Assembly: GCA_003240735.1 (NCBI GenBank)
Contig: QFNE01000025.1
Coordinates: forward strand, 1-31,395
Length of the DNA: 31,395 nucleotides
Reading direction: 5' to 3'
DNA from: Paracoccus denitrificans
Lineage (GTDB): Bacteria; Pseudomonadota; Alphaproteobacteria; Rhodobacterales; Rhodobacteraceae
This document shows positions 24,657 to 31,395 of the stretch, in pieces. Position 1 is the first letter of the stretch. The number at the start of each line of letters is the position of its first letter. A program made the translations under genes and the position numbers. The notes under the pieces were generated by a model. It had not been told where the DNA came from. It did not search any database and saw only the letters and a list, made by a program, of their open reading frames with translations.

Positions 24657-25745
24657 CTAGAGGAATTGCTTAAAGCGCAATTTGAGGCGTTTCCAGAGGT
24701 TAGGGCGGCCAAGTACCGGCCGGTAATCAGTGCTGTAGGAAGCCATGTGCGATTTCCAGTTCCTTATTAGTGCCTCCGGCTTCCTGCGGGTGAACCGCCA
24801 CTTGCCATGACCATACGTGGCAAGGAAGTGCTTCTCGTAAGCGTCCTGCATCGCCTCGACGTCGGTGATCTCAACTGCATTGTAGATCGACCAAGCCTGA
24901 TTCGTAGGCGCTGGTTGCGTATGAAGCAGATCGCCGCCACGGCGCAGCGCCATGGATATCTGCCAAGCAAAGGGCTGGTAGGCCTGATGGACGATCTCGC
25001 TGCACCAGTCGTAAAGGTGCCGCAACTCCTTGATCTTGAATCCGTTCGTCAGGAAGAACTGCGAATTAGCTACAATGAAATCCTGATGGAAGCCGTGCTT
25101 AAGCTTTGGTGGTTTCCCTTTGACGTCCGTCGGATAGACCGCAATCAACCGCTCGAAACGAAGCTCCATTGCCTGTCGCAGAACGAAAACGGAAGCGATT
25201 TGGGCTGCCTTGTGATCGAAAGGTGAACCTGTTCCGGCGTATGTCGACTGGTAAGCTAAGCCGCGCGCTAGGATGTATACCTCCCAGCTGCTGACGTCAG
25301 AATTTTTTCCACCATTGAAGAAGGTCCAGCCACGCACCTTTTGCTGAAGGAACACGAGAATCTCTCGCAGGTCGAACAAATAGTCCCGGATTATGGGGCT
25401 ATATCTTGAGAGCGCTGCGAAGGTAATCGTTCCGTTGTTTTGGTTCCGCATCTCTTGGTCGAGGTTTGTCAGTTCCTCATGCGCCACCCGAAGCTGGTAC
25501 CGCAGATATGGGATAGCAGCCTTGTCGTCTCTAAAGGTTGGATTACGCCGGAAAATTTGTTCGGCAAGCTGGTCCTGCGTGAGACGTTTGCTGCGGTTGT
25601 GTCTGTGATCCAGCATCGCGATGTCCGCGAGGAAGTCCGTCATCGCCTTGTCCGCCGCGGCATCTGTAGGGGCGGGATGTCCAGGGGCAGCGCTCAAAAG
25701 GTCTAGAAGCGCACGGGCAGGAGTGCTGGTAGTGGGCGCGCTCAT
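24657..25745 (-). CDS. Unknown all-alpha protein, AT-richer insertion, candidate defence gene
   Basis: 362 residues, not firmly recognised. It is predicted mainly helical: an N-terminal disordered region (1-35), a long charged helix region (~50-105), a hydrophobic helix pair (~115-140), and two helices at 184-204 (ASVFVLRQAMELRFERLIAVY) and 241-258 (LRHLYDWCSEIVHQAYQP). That pair, with Arg and His placed at the helix ends, resembles HEPN-type toxin domains in a general way, but the exact RxxxxH motif is not clear. The basic C-terminus (LWKRLKLRFKQFL) could contact RNA or membrane. Base composition is much less GC-rich than the neighbours, it has its own upstream gap, and it stands alone between methyltransferase and head genes. 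Abortive infection or superinfection exclusion is an inference. Confidence 0.75.
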   Translation of the reverse strand: MSAPTTSTPARALLDLLSAAPGHPAPTDAAADKAMTDFLADIAMLDHRHNRSKRLTQDQLAEQIFRRNPTFRDDKAAIPYLRYQLRVAHEELTNLDQEMRNQNNGTITFAALSRYSPIIRDYLFDLREILVFLQQKVRGWTFFNGGKNSDVSSWEVYILARGLAYQSTYAGTGSPFDHKAAQIASVFVLRQAMELRFERLIAVYPTDVKGKPPKLKHGFHQDFIVANSQFFLTNGFKIKELRHLYDWCSEIVHQAYQPFAWQISMALRRGGDLLHTQPAPTNQAWSIYNAVEITDVEAMQDAYEKHFLATYGHGKWRFTRRKPEALIRNWKSHMASYSTDYRPVLGRPNLWKRLKLRFKQFL

Positions 25746-25831
25746 AAAAAGACTTTCAAAGCGGTTTACTGTCTCTCGAATCGAGCCTGAACAATCTATG
25801 CAAAAAGGGAAACTTGCCGGTAAAAGCAGGA

Positions 25832-25844
25832 TTTCTCAGAGAAA
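25832..25844. promoter_or_regulatory. Palindrome upstream of the AT-rich cargo gene
   Basis: TTTCTCAGAGAAA, two 6-bp arms around one base, about 90 bases before the ATG at 25745. The surrounding 190-bp gap (25746-25936) is AT-rich and holds the gene's probable promoter (for example CATAGAT behind TTTACC on the minus strand, weak). It may be an operator. Confidence 0.4.
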
Positions 25845-25923
25845 CTTAAATAAGCTTGCAGGCGGAAACAAGAAGGGAAGCAATCGACCGTCCGCCGAGG
25901 CCTCGAAGCCGACCTTCAGCTTC

Positions 25924-26472
25924 TTATCCCATCGTCTCACCCATCTTCCAGCAACTGATGCGCCAGAGTTCGGAGCGCATGCGCGGCAACCAGAGGGACC
26001 ACGCCATTGCCGCAGAGGCGGAGCCGGTCCACCCTGCAGGCCAGCCCATCAGCGCCTCGACGAATAGCGGGTTCAGCGTCCGGCGCTGATCGGAGGTATC
26101 GCTGCCAGCCATCGGCGTCGTGAGGACCTGGCGGCCAAGCAGGCCGTTCACCGGCGTGTTCGCAAGGCTCGTCGCCCCATCCTTGTGATCTCGTGCCGTG
26201 GGCGTCATCCACATCTGGCTGGCATGGGTCAGATCGGCCGATTTGCGATTGCCCGCGCTCGGTTTCGCGCCATCCGTCGCCAGCGGCGTCGGCCATTGCG
26301 CCGCCGTGGTGGCGAGGTTCATCCCATGCTTGCCAGCCGTCTGCGATGGTGTTGGGCGCGTCTGCCGGTTCTCGTTGGCGCTGGCCCGGGGCGTCGGCCA
26401 GAGGCGCAGGATCTCGCTGCGATTGCCGCCACTCGAGCGAGTGCCGGAGCAGGCGCGCGGGGTCGGCCAGTT
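25924..26472 (-). other. Second reading frame with phage-like C-terminal domain overlapping the methyltransferase
   Basis: Reading +1 relative to the methyltransferase, the last 182 codons give repeated WPTPRA, WPTPLATDG and MTPTARDHKDG blocks and end LNPLFVEALMGWPAGWT followed by a WSLWLPRMRSEL tail. From memory this WPTP...LNPxFVExLMGWPxGWT layout ends many alphaproteobacterial phage proteins annotated as methyltransferases. The LAD(P/A) repeats of the main frame and the WPTP repeats arise from the same bases (CTGGCCGAC...). No ribosome site or ATG clearly serves this frame alone, so it may be a frameshift product, an overprinted remnant or an unexpressed relic. Confidence 0.45.
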
Positions 26473-27034
26473 CGTCGCCTTCCCGGATGGCGAGGATGAA
26501 CAGGCGTTCCCGGCGATGCGGGGCGCCGACTTCCGCCGCCGTAAACAATCCTGCCGCAAGGCGGTAGCCCAGCGCGACCAGTCCGCTGGCGACTTCGGGG
26601 AAGCCGAGGCGGAGATGATGGGCGACATTTTCGAGAAAGACGAAGGGCGGTTCGGCCTCGCCGATGATGCGGGCGACATGCGGCCAGAGATGGCGGGGAT
26701 CCTCCGCGCCCCGGCGCTTTCCCGCGACCGAGAACGGTTGGCACGGATAGCCCGCAGAGACGATGTCCACCGCGCCGCGCCAAGGCTTGCCGTCGAATGT
26801 GGCAATGTCGTCCCAGATAACAGCCTGATCCAGGGCCTTGTCCGCCATCCGCGCCACGAGAGTGGCCGCGGCATAGGTTTCCCGCTCGACATGGCCCACA
26901 GTTCGATATCCGGGCAGGGCGAGGGTGAGCCCGAGATCAATCCCGCCCGCGCCGGAGCAGAGGGAAAGCCCGAAAAGGCAGGTGTCATCGGCCCCGGAAT
27001 CGCATCCGGGGGCAGGTAAAGCCAGGTCATTCAT
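25937..27034 (-). CDS. DNA (cytosine-5) methyltransferase
   Basis: 365 residues. Motif I LSLCSGAGGIDLGL (23-36) binds S-adenosylmethionine; motif IV GYPCQPFSVAGKR carries the catalytic Cys98; motif VI is FLENV (ENV 135-137); motif VIII is APHRRERLFIL. A target-recognition region with LADP/LADA/MADA/VDDA repeats follows (~188-270), then motif X GNGVVPLVAAHALR near 342-355. It methylates C5 of cytosine in an unknown sequence, probably to shield phage DNA from host restriction. No restriction enzyme is adjacent. The +1 frame of the last ~550 bases also encodes protein-like sequence (separate entry). ATG 27034 lies 4 bases after the ParB-MTase stop, so the two are one unit. Confidence 0.9.
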   Translation of the reverse strand: MNDLALPAPGCDSGADDTCLFGLSLCSGAGGIDLGLTLALPGYRTVGHVERETYAAATLVARMADKALDQAVIWDDIATFDGKPWRGAVDIVSAGYPCQPFSVAGKRRGAEDPRHLWPHVARIIGEAEPPFVFLENVAHHLRLGFPEVASGLVALGYRLAAGLFTAAEVGAPHRRERLFILAIREGDELADPARLLRHSLEWRQSQRDPAPLADAPGQRQREPADAPNTIADGWQAWDEPRHHGGAMADAAGDGWRETERGQSQIGRSDPCQPDVDDAHGTRSQGWGDEPCEHAGERPAWPPGPHDADGWQRYLRSAPDAEPAIRRGADGLACRVDRLRLCGNGVVPLVAAHALRTLAHQLLEDG

Positions 27035-27038
27035 GGTC

Positions 27039-28292
27039 TCAGCGTCGGTTGGCGGTCAGGTCGTCGAAGGTTTTGTCGGTGCCGTCCAGCACCGCCGCTT
27101 GGCCGGTCAGATTCTGCCAGCGTGTGATGGCGACATCGACATAGGCGGGGTTCAGCTCGATGCCGTAGCAGACCCGGCCGGTGGTCTCGGCCGCGATCAG
27201 GGTGGTGCCGGAGCCCATGAAGGGCTCATAGATCGCCTGTCCGGGGCTGGAATTGTTCAGGATCGGGCGGCGCATGCATTCGACCGGCTTCTGGGTGCCA
27301 TGCACCGTTTCCGCATCCTGATCACGATTTGCGATCTGCCAGAGCGTCGTCTGTTTCCGGTCCCCGGCCCAATGGCCCTTGCCGCGTTTCTTCACCGCAT
27401 ACCAGCAGGGCTCGTGCTGCCAGTGGTAATCGCCGCGGCTGAGGACCAGCCGATCCTTGGCCCAGATGATCTGCGACCGGATATCGAAGCCCGCCGCGAC
27501 AAGGCTGTCGGCGACGGTGGTTGCATGCAGAGCCCCGTGCCAGACATAGGCGACATCGCCCGGAAACAGCGCCCAGGCCTCGCGCCAGTCTGCCCGGTCG
27601 TCGTTCAGCACCGTGCCGGTGCGTTTGGTCTTGGCCGCGCCGGTCGCATTGCGCCATGCCGGGTCGTATTCCACGCCATAGGGTGGGTCCGTCACCATCA
27701 GCAGCGGCCGGACACCGCCCAGCAGTTTTGCCACGATGTCGGCGGAGGTGCTGTCACCGCAGATCAGCCGGTGCGGCCCGAGCTGCCAGAGATCGCCCGG
27801 CACCGAGATCGGATCGGCGGGCGGCTCCGGCACCTCGTCTTCGCCCTCCGCCGCGCCATCCTCTGCCAGATCCGAATCATGCAGCAGCGCCTCCAGCTCG
27901 TCCTCGGCAAAGCCCAGAAGCGACAGATCGAAATCCTCGGCCAGCAGCCCAGCCACCTCGTCGCGCAGCAGCGCTTCGTCCCAGTCGCCGAGTTCCGTCA
28001 GCTTGTTGTCGGCAATCCGGTAGGCCCGGCGCTCGGCCTCGTCGAGATGGCCGAGGCGGATCACCGGCACCTCCGAAAGCCCCAGCTCCGTCGCGGCCAG
28101 CACGCGGCCATGACCCGCGATCAACTCGCCATCGTCACCGACCATGCAGGGCACGGTCCAGCCGAAGCGGGCCATGCTGGCGGCGATGCGGGCGACCTGA
28201 TCGGCCCCGTGCATCTTGGCGTTCCGGGCATAGGGGCGCAGCCGTTCGATCGGCCAGAATTCGATCTGGCGCGGCGCGAAGGTGAGGTCCAT
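27039..28292 (-). CDS. ParB-like domain fused to N4/N6 DNA methyltransferase
   Basis: 417 residues from ATG 28292; a longer frame to 28403 reads through repeat-rich DNA and is less likely. Residues 1-110 are a ParB/Srx-like domain with the GELIAGHGR box (55-63). The methyltransferase follows, with DPPYGVEYD (202-210, catalytic DPPY) before the AdoMet-binding FMGSGTTLIAAE (358-369), so it is a beta-class N4-cytosine or N6-adenine enzyme. This fusion is common in alphaproteobacterial prophages. No restriction partner is adjacent, so the likely role is anti-restriction or regulation, not self-contained restriction-modification. The TGGATTCC array lies immediately upstream and could be its target or its own operator. 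Confidence 0.93.
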   Translation of the reverse strand: MDLTFAPRQIEFWPIERLRPYARNAKMHGADQVARIAASMARFGWTVPCMVGDDGELIAGHGRVLAATELGLSEVPVIRLGHLDEAERRAYRIADNKLTELGDWDEALLRDEVAGLLAEDFDLSLLGFAEDELEALLHDSDLAEDGAAEGEDEVPEPPADPISVPGDLWQLGPHRLICGDSTSADIVAKLLGGVRPLLMVTDPPYGVEYDPAWRNATGAAKTKRTGTVLNDDRADWREAWALFPGDVAYVWHGALHATTVADSLVAAGFDIRSQIIWAKDRLVLSRGDYHWQHEPCWYAVKKRGKGHWAGDRKQTTLWQIANRDQDAETVHGTQKPVECMRRPILNNSSPGQAIYEPFMGSGTTLIAAETTGRVCYGIELNPAYVDVAITRWQNLTGQAAVLDGTDKTFDDLTANRR

Positions 28293-28343
28293 GGGGTGGG
28301 GTTGTCCTGTGGTTTTCGGTGGCTTCGGGCAGGGTGGACCCCT

Positions 28344-28504
28344 GTGGATTCCGCCCGGCTGGATTCCGGCCCTGGCTTCCGCGAAGTGGCCTCCGGAATC
28401 CATCTCGGAATCCAGCAGGAATCCACCCCTGCGGGATGCTCAAAGCCTTGCTTTATTAACTGAAACGGCGCTCGGGTGGCTCAGGTGGATTCTGCCTGGA
28501 TTCC
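28344..28504. repeat. Array of seven TGGATTCC motifs in a non-coding region
   Basis: The gap 28293-28678 (386 bases) holds no gene I can support. It contains TGGATTCC at 28345 and 28360 (plus), GGAATCCA at 28395, 28407 and 28418 (minus), a variant TGGATTCT at 28486 and TGGATTCC at 28497. Spacing is 11-15 bases within groups. The outer copies at 28344-28352 and 28418-28426 form a perfect 9-bp inverted repeat. A separate weak hairpin (GAGCGCC/GGCGCTC, 28615-28637) lies further right. Such clustered sites suggest binding of a protein, for example the ParB-like domain or a replication/regulatory factor. Confidence 0.65.
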
Positions 28505-28678
28505 CCGGTGAAATCGCCTGACGCTGGCAAACTTCTGCGCTGCGCCCCCCCGAATACGGACGCGGCCCAGGAGGAACCATGGCAAGGGGGTAGGGATGGA
28601 GGGTCTGACCGGAAGAGCGCCTGTTCTCCGGGCGCTCGTCTTCGATGTTTGGGTTATGAGTCAACAGGGGCACGAATG

Positions 28679-29380
28679 TCAAACTGTTTTGTTGCCGATC
28701 TGTTCGCGGCTCGACGGGCTCGCCCATGGCTCGCGCCTCGGTATTACCTCCGTCACCTCGATGCTCCGCAGCATGCCGCCCGCGATCAGCCCATCACGCA
28801 CCCAGCCCAGCGCCAGCCACCAATGTTCGTAGTGGCGACGTGCGGCGGCGATCTGGTCCGGATGCGGCGAGAAGGTCACCGGGCAGGCGCGGAGTTCGAC
28901 CGTCCGCCACTTGCCGCGCGACAGCACACGGGTCGTGCCCACCGGGATGGTGATCGCGCGTTCGCCGTGCTGATTGCGCTTCATCTCGATTGGCACGCAG
29001 CGTGGTACAGCGCCGGGCATCCAATCCGGTGTCATGCCGGCCCGGGCCAGTTCGGCGATGCGGATCGCCATGCGCAAGCCACCGAGTGAGGTTGGCAGTC
29101 CGGCGACACAAGCCGCGATGACTTCGGCGTCCTGGTGGGTGGAACTGTCTGGCTTGTACCTTCCGCCATCGATGCGGCAGCCCAGCGCGGCGCGTTGCAT
29201 CAGCATGTATTCGAGGCCGAAGCCGAGACCTTCGCTGCGTTCGGGGTCGGGCGGCCCGGGCAGTTCCAGCCGGGCCTTCTCCATGCGAAAGGCCCATTCC
29301 AGCACCTGCTGGACGCCCAGCGCGCGTTTGGTTCGGGTGCCTGTGGTGCTGCGGTTCGGGAAGCGGGAATGGATGCTCAT
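28679..29380 (-). CDS. Conserved phage protein of unknown function
   Basis: 233 residues. The N-terminal RTKRALGVQQVLEWAFRMEKARLEL is followed by LGFGLEYMLMQRAALGCRIDGG, AELARAGMTPDWMPGAVPRCVPIEM and a C-terminal DQIAAARRHYEHWWLALGWVRDGLIAGGML helix pair. I recall proteins of this pattern in many Rhodobacteraceae prophages, always next to the replication initiator, but know no assigned function. It overlaps the initiator gene by 4 bases, so it belongs to the same early operon. A replication partner or regulator (for example antiterminator-like) is conceivable; the sequence gives no direct support. Confidence 0.75.
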   Translation of the reverse strand: MSIHSRFPNRSTTGTRTKRALGVQQVLEWAFRMEKARLELPGPPDPERSEGLGFGLEYMLMQRAALGCRIDGGRYKPDSSTHQDAEVIAACVAGLPTSLGGLRMAIRIAELARAGMTPDWMPGAVPRCVPIEMKRNQHGERAITIPVGTTRVLSRGKWRTVELRACPVTFSPHPDQIAAARRHYEHWWLALGWVRDGLIAGGMLRSIEVTEVIPRREPWASPSSREQIGNKTV

Positions 29381-30342
29381 GCCACGCCCCGTTCTCGCAG
29401 CCGCTCGGTCGTGACCAGGCCGCGTTCCAGCATGGCATTGCGCACGGTGTTCGAGATGGCATTGGAGGGCAGATAGCCATCCCCGTTCACCAGCCCGGCA
29501 TAGAAATCCGCGATCTCGTCCATGCTGGCACGTCGCGCGTCGGCAGGCTTGTTGCCGCGCTTGCTCCGCTTGTCGCCGTCAGCGGGCTTCCTCGCCTCGG
29601 CGCTCCGTGCCGCCCGTTCCATGGCCCTGTCCAGTGCTCTCGGGCCGTCCGGCGGATTGGGATGCGTGCTGCGGCTGTCGCGGGCCACCGCGACGATCCG
29701 GTCCTCGGTCAGGCCGAGATCGGTAATCCAGCGACGGACATGTTCGCGGGGCGGCCAGCCCTGCCACCAGCCCGGAAGACCGGCGTTGGTGTCAAAACCG
29801 AGGGCGTCGAGCAGCGCGCCAAAAAACTCTTCAAATCGATCATCGCGCGCTCGCGAGCCCTCCTCCTCCTTTACTGGTTCCCTTAATGGTTCTCTTACAG
29901 GGTTATTCTCCGAATTTCGGAGATGGAACCCGGCCAAATTCGGAGATGGCTTTGGCGATTTTTCGGAGATGGCTCCATCTCCGGAATCCGGACATGGATC
30001 GTCGCTGTCATCGCCATCGTCGGGCTCGGAAGCGCAGTCGTCTTCTTCGTCCGACGGATCTGGAAACCGATCTTCGAAGCCGAGGATGTAGCGCGTCGCC
30101 TGGCGTCGATGCGTCTGCGGATCGTGACAGCGAACCCGGTGGATCAGCCGCGATTCTTCCAGCGCCCGGAGATGGTCGTTCAGGGATGACACCGACATCT
30201 CGCAATCGGCCGCCAATCGCACTTGCGTCGGGAAACAGCCGAAGTCGGGGTTGTGGCGGTCGCAGAGATGCCAGAGCACGATCTTGGTGGCGGGCTTCAG
30301 CCCACGCTGGAGGATGGCCCAGTTGGTCGCGTAGTGGCTCAT
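29377..30342 (-). CDS. Helix-turn-helix replication initiator-like protein
   Basis: 321 residues. Residues ~1-85 are a winged helix-turn-helix (ATKIVLWHLCDRHNPDFGCFPTQVRLAADCEMSVSSLNDHLRALEESRLIHRV), as in phage replication organisers. An acidic linker (~93-125) and a REPLREP repeat come next, then a C-terminal helical part (WWQGWPPREHVRRWITDLGLTEDRIVAVARDS). Iterons lie inside the gene at about residues 119-145, as in lambda O, which supports an origin-binding role. 4-bp overlaps join it to the VRR-NUC gene before and the unknown gene after. Other possibility: a transcription regulator without a replication role. Confidence 0.8.
   Translation of the reverse strand: MSHYATNWAILQRGLKPATKIVLWHLCDRHNPDFGCFPTQVRLAADCEMSVSSLNDHLRALEESRLIHRVRCHDPQTHRRQATRYILGFEDRFPDPSDEEDDCASEPDDGDDSDDPCPDSGDGAISEKSPKPSPNLAGFHLRNSENNPVREPLREPVKEEEGSRARDDRFEEFFGALLDALGFDTNAGLPGWWQGWPPREHVRRWITDLGLTEDRIVAVARDSRSTHPNPPDGPRALDRAMERAARSAEARKPADGDKRSKRGNKPADARRASMDEIADFYAGLVNGDGYLPSNAISNTVRNAMLERGLVTTERLRERGVA
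29908..29986. repeat. Intragenic iteron array, candidate replication origin
   Basis: TTCGGAGATGG occurs three times as direct repeats (29916, 29939, 29962), exactly 23 bases apart. Inverted copies flank them: CTCCGAA at 29908-29914 (making the near-palindrome CTCCGAATTTCGGAG) and CCATCTCCGGAA at 29975-29986. Because 23 is not a multiple of 3, the repeats code for different amino acids each time, so selection is on the DNA. A tandem 12-base repeat (TGGTTCCCTTAA/TGGTTCTCTTAC, 29875-29898) adds an AT-richer stretch next to it. This resembles the lambda ori inside gene O. Confidence 0.65.
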
Positions 30343-30737
30343 GCGCAGGCCCTCCGTCGCGGGTTTAGCGCTTGGGCGCGCGTCGTGATGCCGTGATCGG
30401 CGAGCGCGCCCAGCGCGTCCTCGACGGAGCGGACCAGCGCCCAGCCGAACCCTTGGGCCTTCACCATGTCGCGGAACGCTCTCTGGGCCGGACTGAGGCG
30501 GCCGGACGGGCTTTTGACCTCCAGAAACAACACCTGCCCGCCAGTCAGGACGACCAGATCGGCAAAGCCCGGAAACACGCCCATGCCAGTCAGGATCGCC
30601 TGGCGCTGCCGTGCGGCCTTGCCACCCGACCCGACCTCATTGGCGGAATGGTGGATGATGGCATCGCGGGGCAGGACGATCCGCAATGTGTGGACAATGG
30701 CGCGCTGGATATCGGCCTCGGGTGTTCGACGGGTCAT
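30339..30737 (-). CDS. VRR-NUC domain nuclease
   Basis: 132 residues, a stand-alone VRR-NUC (PD-(D/E)XK superfamily) protein. The catalytic core is PGFADLVVL (Asp60) and FLEVKSPSGRLSPAQ (Glu73-Val-Lys75), with Glu7 in the first helix. Single-domain phage VRR-NUC enzymes act on DNA branch structures and are usually found with replication genes, as here. The stop overlaps the initiator start by 4 bases, and its own ATG overlaps the preceding gene the same way. Length is normal for the phage type. Confidence 0.92.
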   Translation of the reverse strand: MTRRTPEADIQRAIVHTLRIVLPRDAIIHHSANEVGSGGKAARQRQAILTGMGVFPGFADLVVLTGGQVLFLEVKSPSGRLSPAQRAFRDMVKAQGFGWALVRSVEDALGALADHGITTRAQALNPRRRACA

Positions 30738-31003
30738 GCGTCACCACCTTTCGCTTTGCGGTTCGATACGGCGATCAGCAGACCGGCAAGGGCCAAGGCC
30801 TCGCGGCGTTCCTGATCTTCAGGGCTGTGCGCGGCGATGGCGCGGCAGGCCAGGATGATCAGGCTGTCCGGGTGATGGACGAAATCGGCGACAATGCCCC
30901 GGGCCTCAGAGAGGCGCTGGGCGGGCCAGTCCGGCGGGCAGGCAGTATCGGTCGTAGAGCTATGATCGATAGCGGCATCGGGAATCTGGGACATAGCGTT
31001 CAT
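30734..31003 (-). CDS. Small early protein of unknown function
   Basis: 89 residues (MNAMSQIPDAAIDHSSTTDTACPPDWPAQRLSEARGIVADFVHHPDSLIILACRAIAAHSPEDQERREALALAGLLIAVSNRKAKGGDA). Disordered N-terminus, then helices containing ILACRAIAAHSPEDQERREALALAGLLIAV. No family recognised. It is translationally coupled (4-bp overlaps) with the HTH gene before and the VRR-NUC gene after. Confidence 0.75.
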   Translation of the reverse strand: MNAMSQIPDAAIDHSSTTDTACPPDWPAQRLSEARGIVADFVHHPDSLIILACRAIAAHSPEDQERREALALAGLLIAVSNRKAKGGDA

Positions 31004-31260
31004 TTCCGCCCCCGCGCCTTGCCGGGTTTCGCGTCGGTGACCCGCGGCATTTCCTGCGACTGCAACCAGTCCTGCACCACGCTCATCCGATAGAAAATCT
31101 TGCGACCGGCGCGGACACAGGCCGGACCCTTCCGCCGCCGCTCCCAGCGCCCCAGCGTATCGACCGTGAGGCCAAGCTCCTGCGCCAGATCGTAGCGGCT
31201 GATCCAGCCGCGCAGCAGGCGCGGTTCAACCGTCGGTTCCGCACTCATGGGTTGTGTCAT
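31000..31260 (-). CDS. Excisionase/AlpA-like helix-turn-helix protein
   Basis: 86 residues from ATG 31260, chosen because GGAGG lies 7 bases upstream; the open frame reaches 31320 but without a ribosome site. Residues ~19-65 form a MerR/AlpA-type winged helix (WISRYDLAQELGLTVDTLGRWERRRKGPACVRAGRKIFYRMSVVQDWL). Such proteins act as excisionases or early regulators, typically beside the integrase, which would lie beyond the right edge. It heads the early operon and has a long palindrome ~90 bases upstream. Confidence 0.85.
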   Translation of the reverse strand: MTQPMSAEPTVEPRLLRGWISRYDLAQELGLTVDTLGRWERRRKGPACVRAGRKIFYRMSVVQDWLQSQEMPRVTDAKPGKARGRK

Positions 31261-31347
31261 GCTCTTGCCTCCATCTTGCATCGCCCGGACCGGGCCGCTG
31301 ACGGGGAGAAGAACAATCACATAAAAAGGCCCGGCAGGGAGGCGGAA

Positions 31348-31378
31348 GGTGGCGTAACCTCCCGGAGGTTATGCCACC
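31348..31378. promoter_or_regulatory. Long palindrome, candidate early operator
   Basis: GGTGGCGTAACCTCC and GGAGGTTATGCCACC face each other across one base, 15-bp arms with a single mismatch; the core TAACCTCCCGGAGGTTA is perfectly symmetric. It lies 88-118 bases upstream of the first early gene. A repressor or excisionase binding site is likely; a terminator is less so because no T-run touches the stem. Confidence 0.55.
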
Positions 31379-31395
31379 CCATGTTTTGCTGGGTT

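Noticed and set aside
26925..28463. Plus-strand open frame (512 codons)
   Set aside because: Antisense to the ParB-methyltransferase; no motif or start site.
28440..28727. Small open frames in the gap 28293-28678 on both strands
   Set aside because: They only translate the TGGATTCC repeats (WIP/GIP-like runs), lack ribosome sites and resemble nothing known.
29821..29835. Run of six A on the plus strand inside the initiator gene as a possible second frameshift site
   Set aside because: No useful alternative frame and no downstream stem; the zero-frame protein is complete.
31322..31345. Possible terminator next to AAAAAGGCCCGGC at the right end
   Set aside because: The second stem arm does not pair well; the symmetric element here is the palindrome at 31348-31378.
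1..31395. CRISPR arrays, tRNA, rRNA, insertion sequences, integrase, repressor
   Set aside because: None seen on either strand; integrase and repressor may lie outside the window.

Overview
The window is one continuous stretch of a temperate, tailed (siphovirus-type) phage, almost certainly a prophage or phage genome from a GC-rich alphaproteobacterium. Rhodobacterales, for example a Paracoccus- or Rhodobacter-like host, is my best guess. The tail-tip block (DUF2460, DUF2163, NlpC/P60, and a giant baseplate protein with a GTA TIM-barrel region) has the same order as in the Rhodobacter gene transfer agent. The head block is lambda-like. No integrase, repressor, tRNA, rRNA, CRISPR or IS element is visible, so the element probably extends beyond the right edge (possibly also the left).

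Most genes are on the minus strand, so the phage reads right to left. Early/replication region (31260 to 28679): an excisionase/AlpA-like HTH protein, a small unknown, a VRR-NUC nuclease, a replication-initiator-like HTH protein carrying an iteron array inside its own gene, and a conserved unknown, all joined by 4-bp stop/start overlaps. A non-coding stretch of about 390 bp follows, with seven copies of an 8-mer (TGGATTCC) in both orientations. Then come two DNA methyltransferases (a ParB-like/N4-N6 fusion and a C5-cytosine enzyme) and an AT-richer single gene (24657-25745) that may be an anti-phage or abortive-infection gene.

A small plus-strand cluster (DUF6900-like, unknown, DUF3489-like; 23473-24549) diverges from the packaging/head operon. 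That operon holds terS, terL, gpW-like, portal, S49 protease with a nested scaffold, gpD-like decoration, major capsid, gpFII-like connector, DUF6441-like and DUF3168 tail-completion proteins, tail tube, tail chaperone G and G-T (programmed -1 frameshift), tape measure, GTA-like tail tip, DUF2793 fibre with a C1q-like tip, a small membrane protein, M15 endolysin and an Rz/Rz1-like spanin pair.

Two plus-strand cargo cassettes interrupt the late operon on either side of the DUF3168 gene: a thermonuclease-fold lipoprotein (12656-13105) and an AT-richer two-gene module (13579-15182). The latter encodes a Gly/Ala-rich, probably membrane-active protein and a protein with a PD-(D/E)XK-like core. This pair is the best candidate here for an undescribed system. 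Other points worth checking are the frameshift signal, the intragenic iterons, the TGGATTCC array and the two-frame C-terminus of the C5 methyltransferase. DUF numbers are given from memory; no database was searched.
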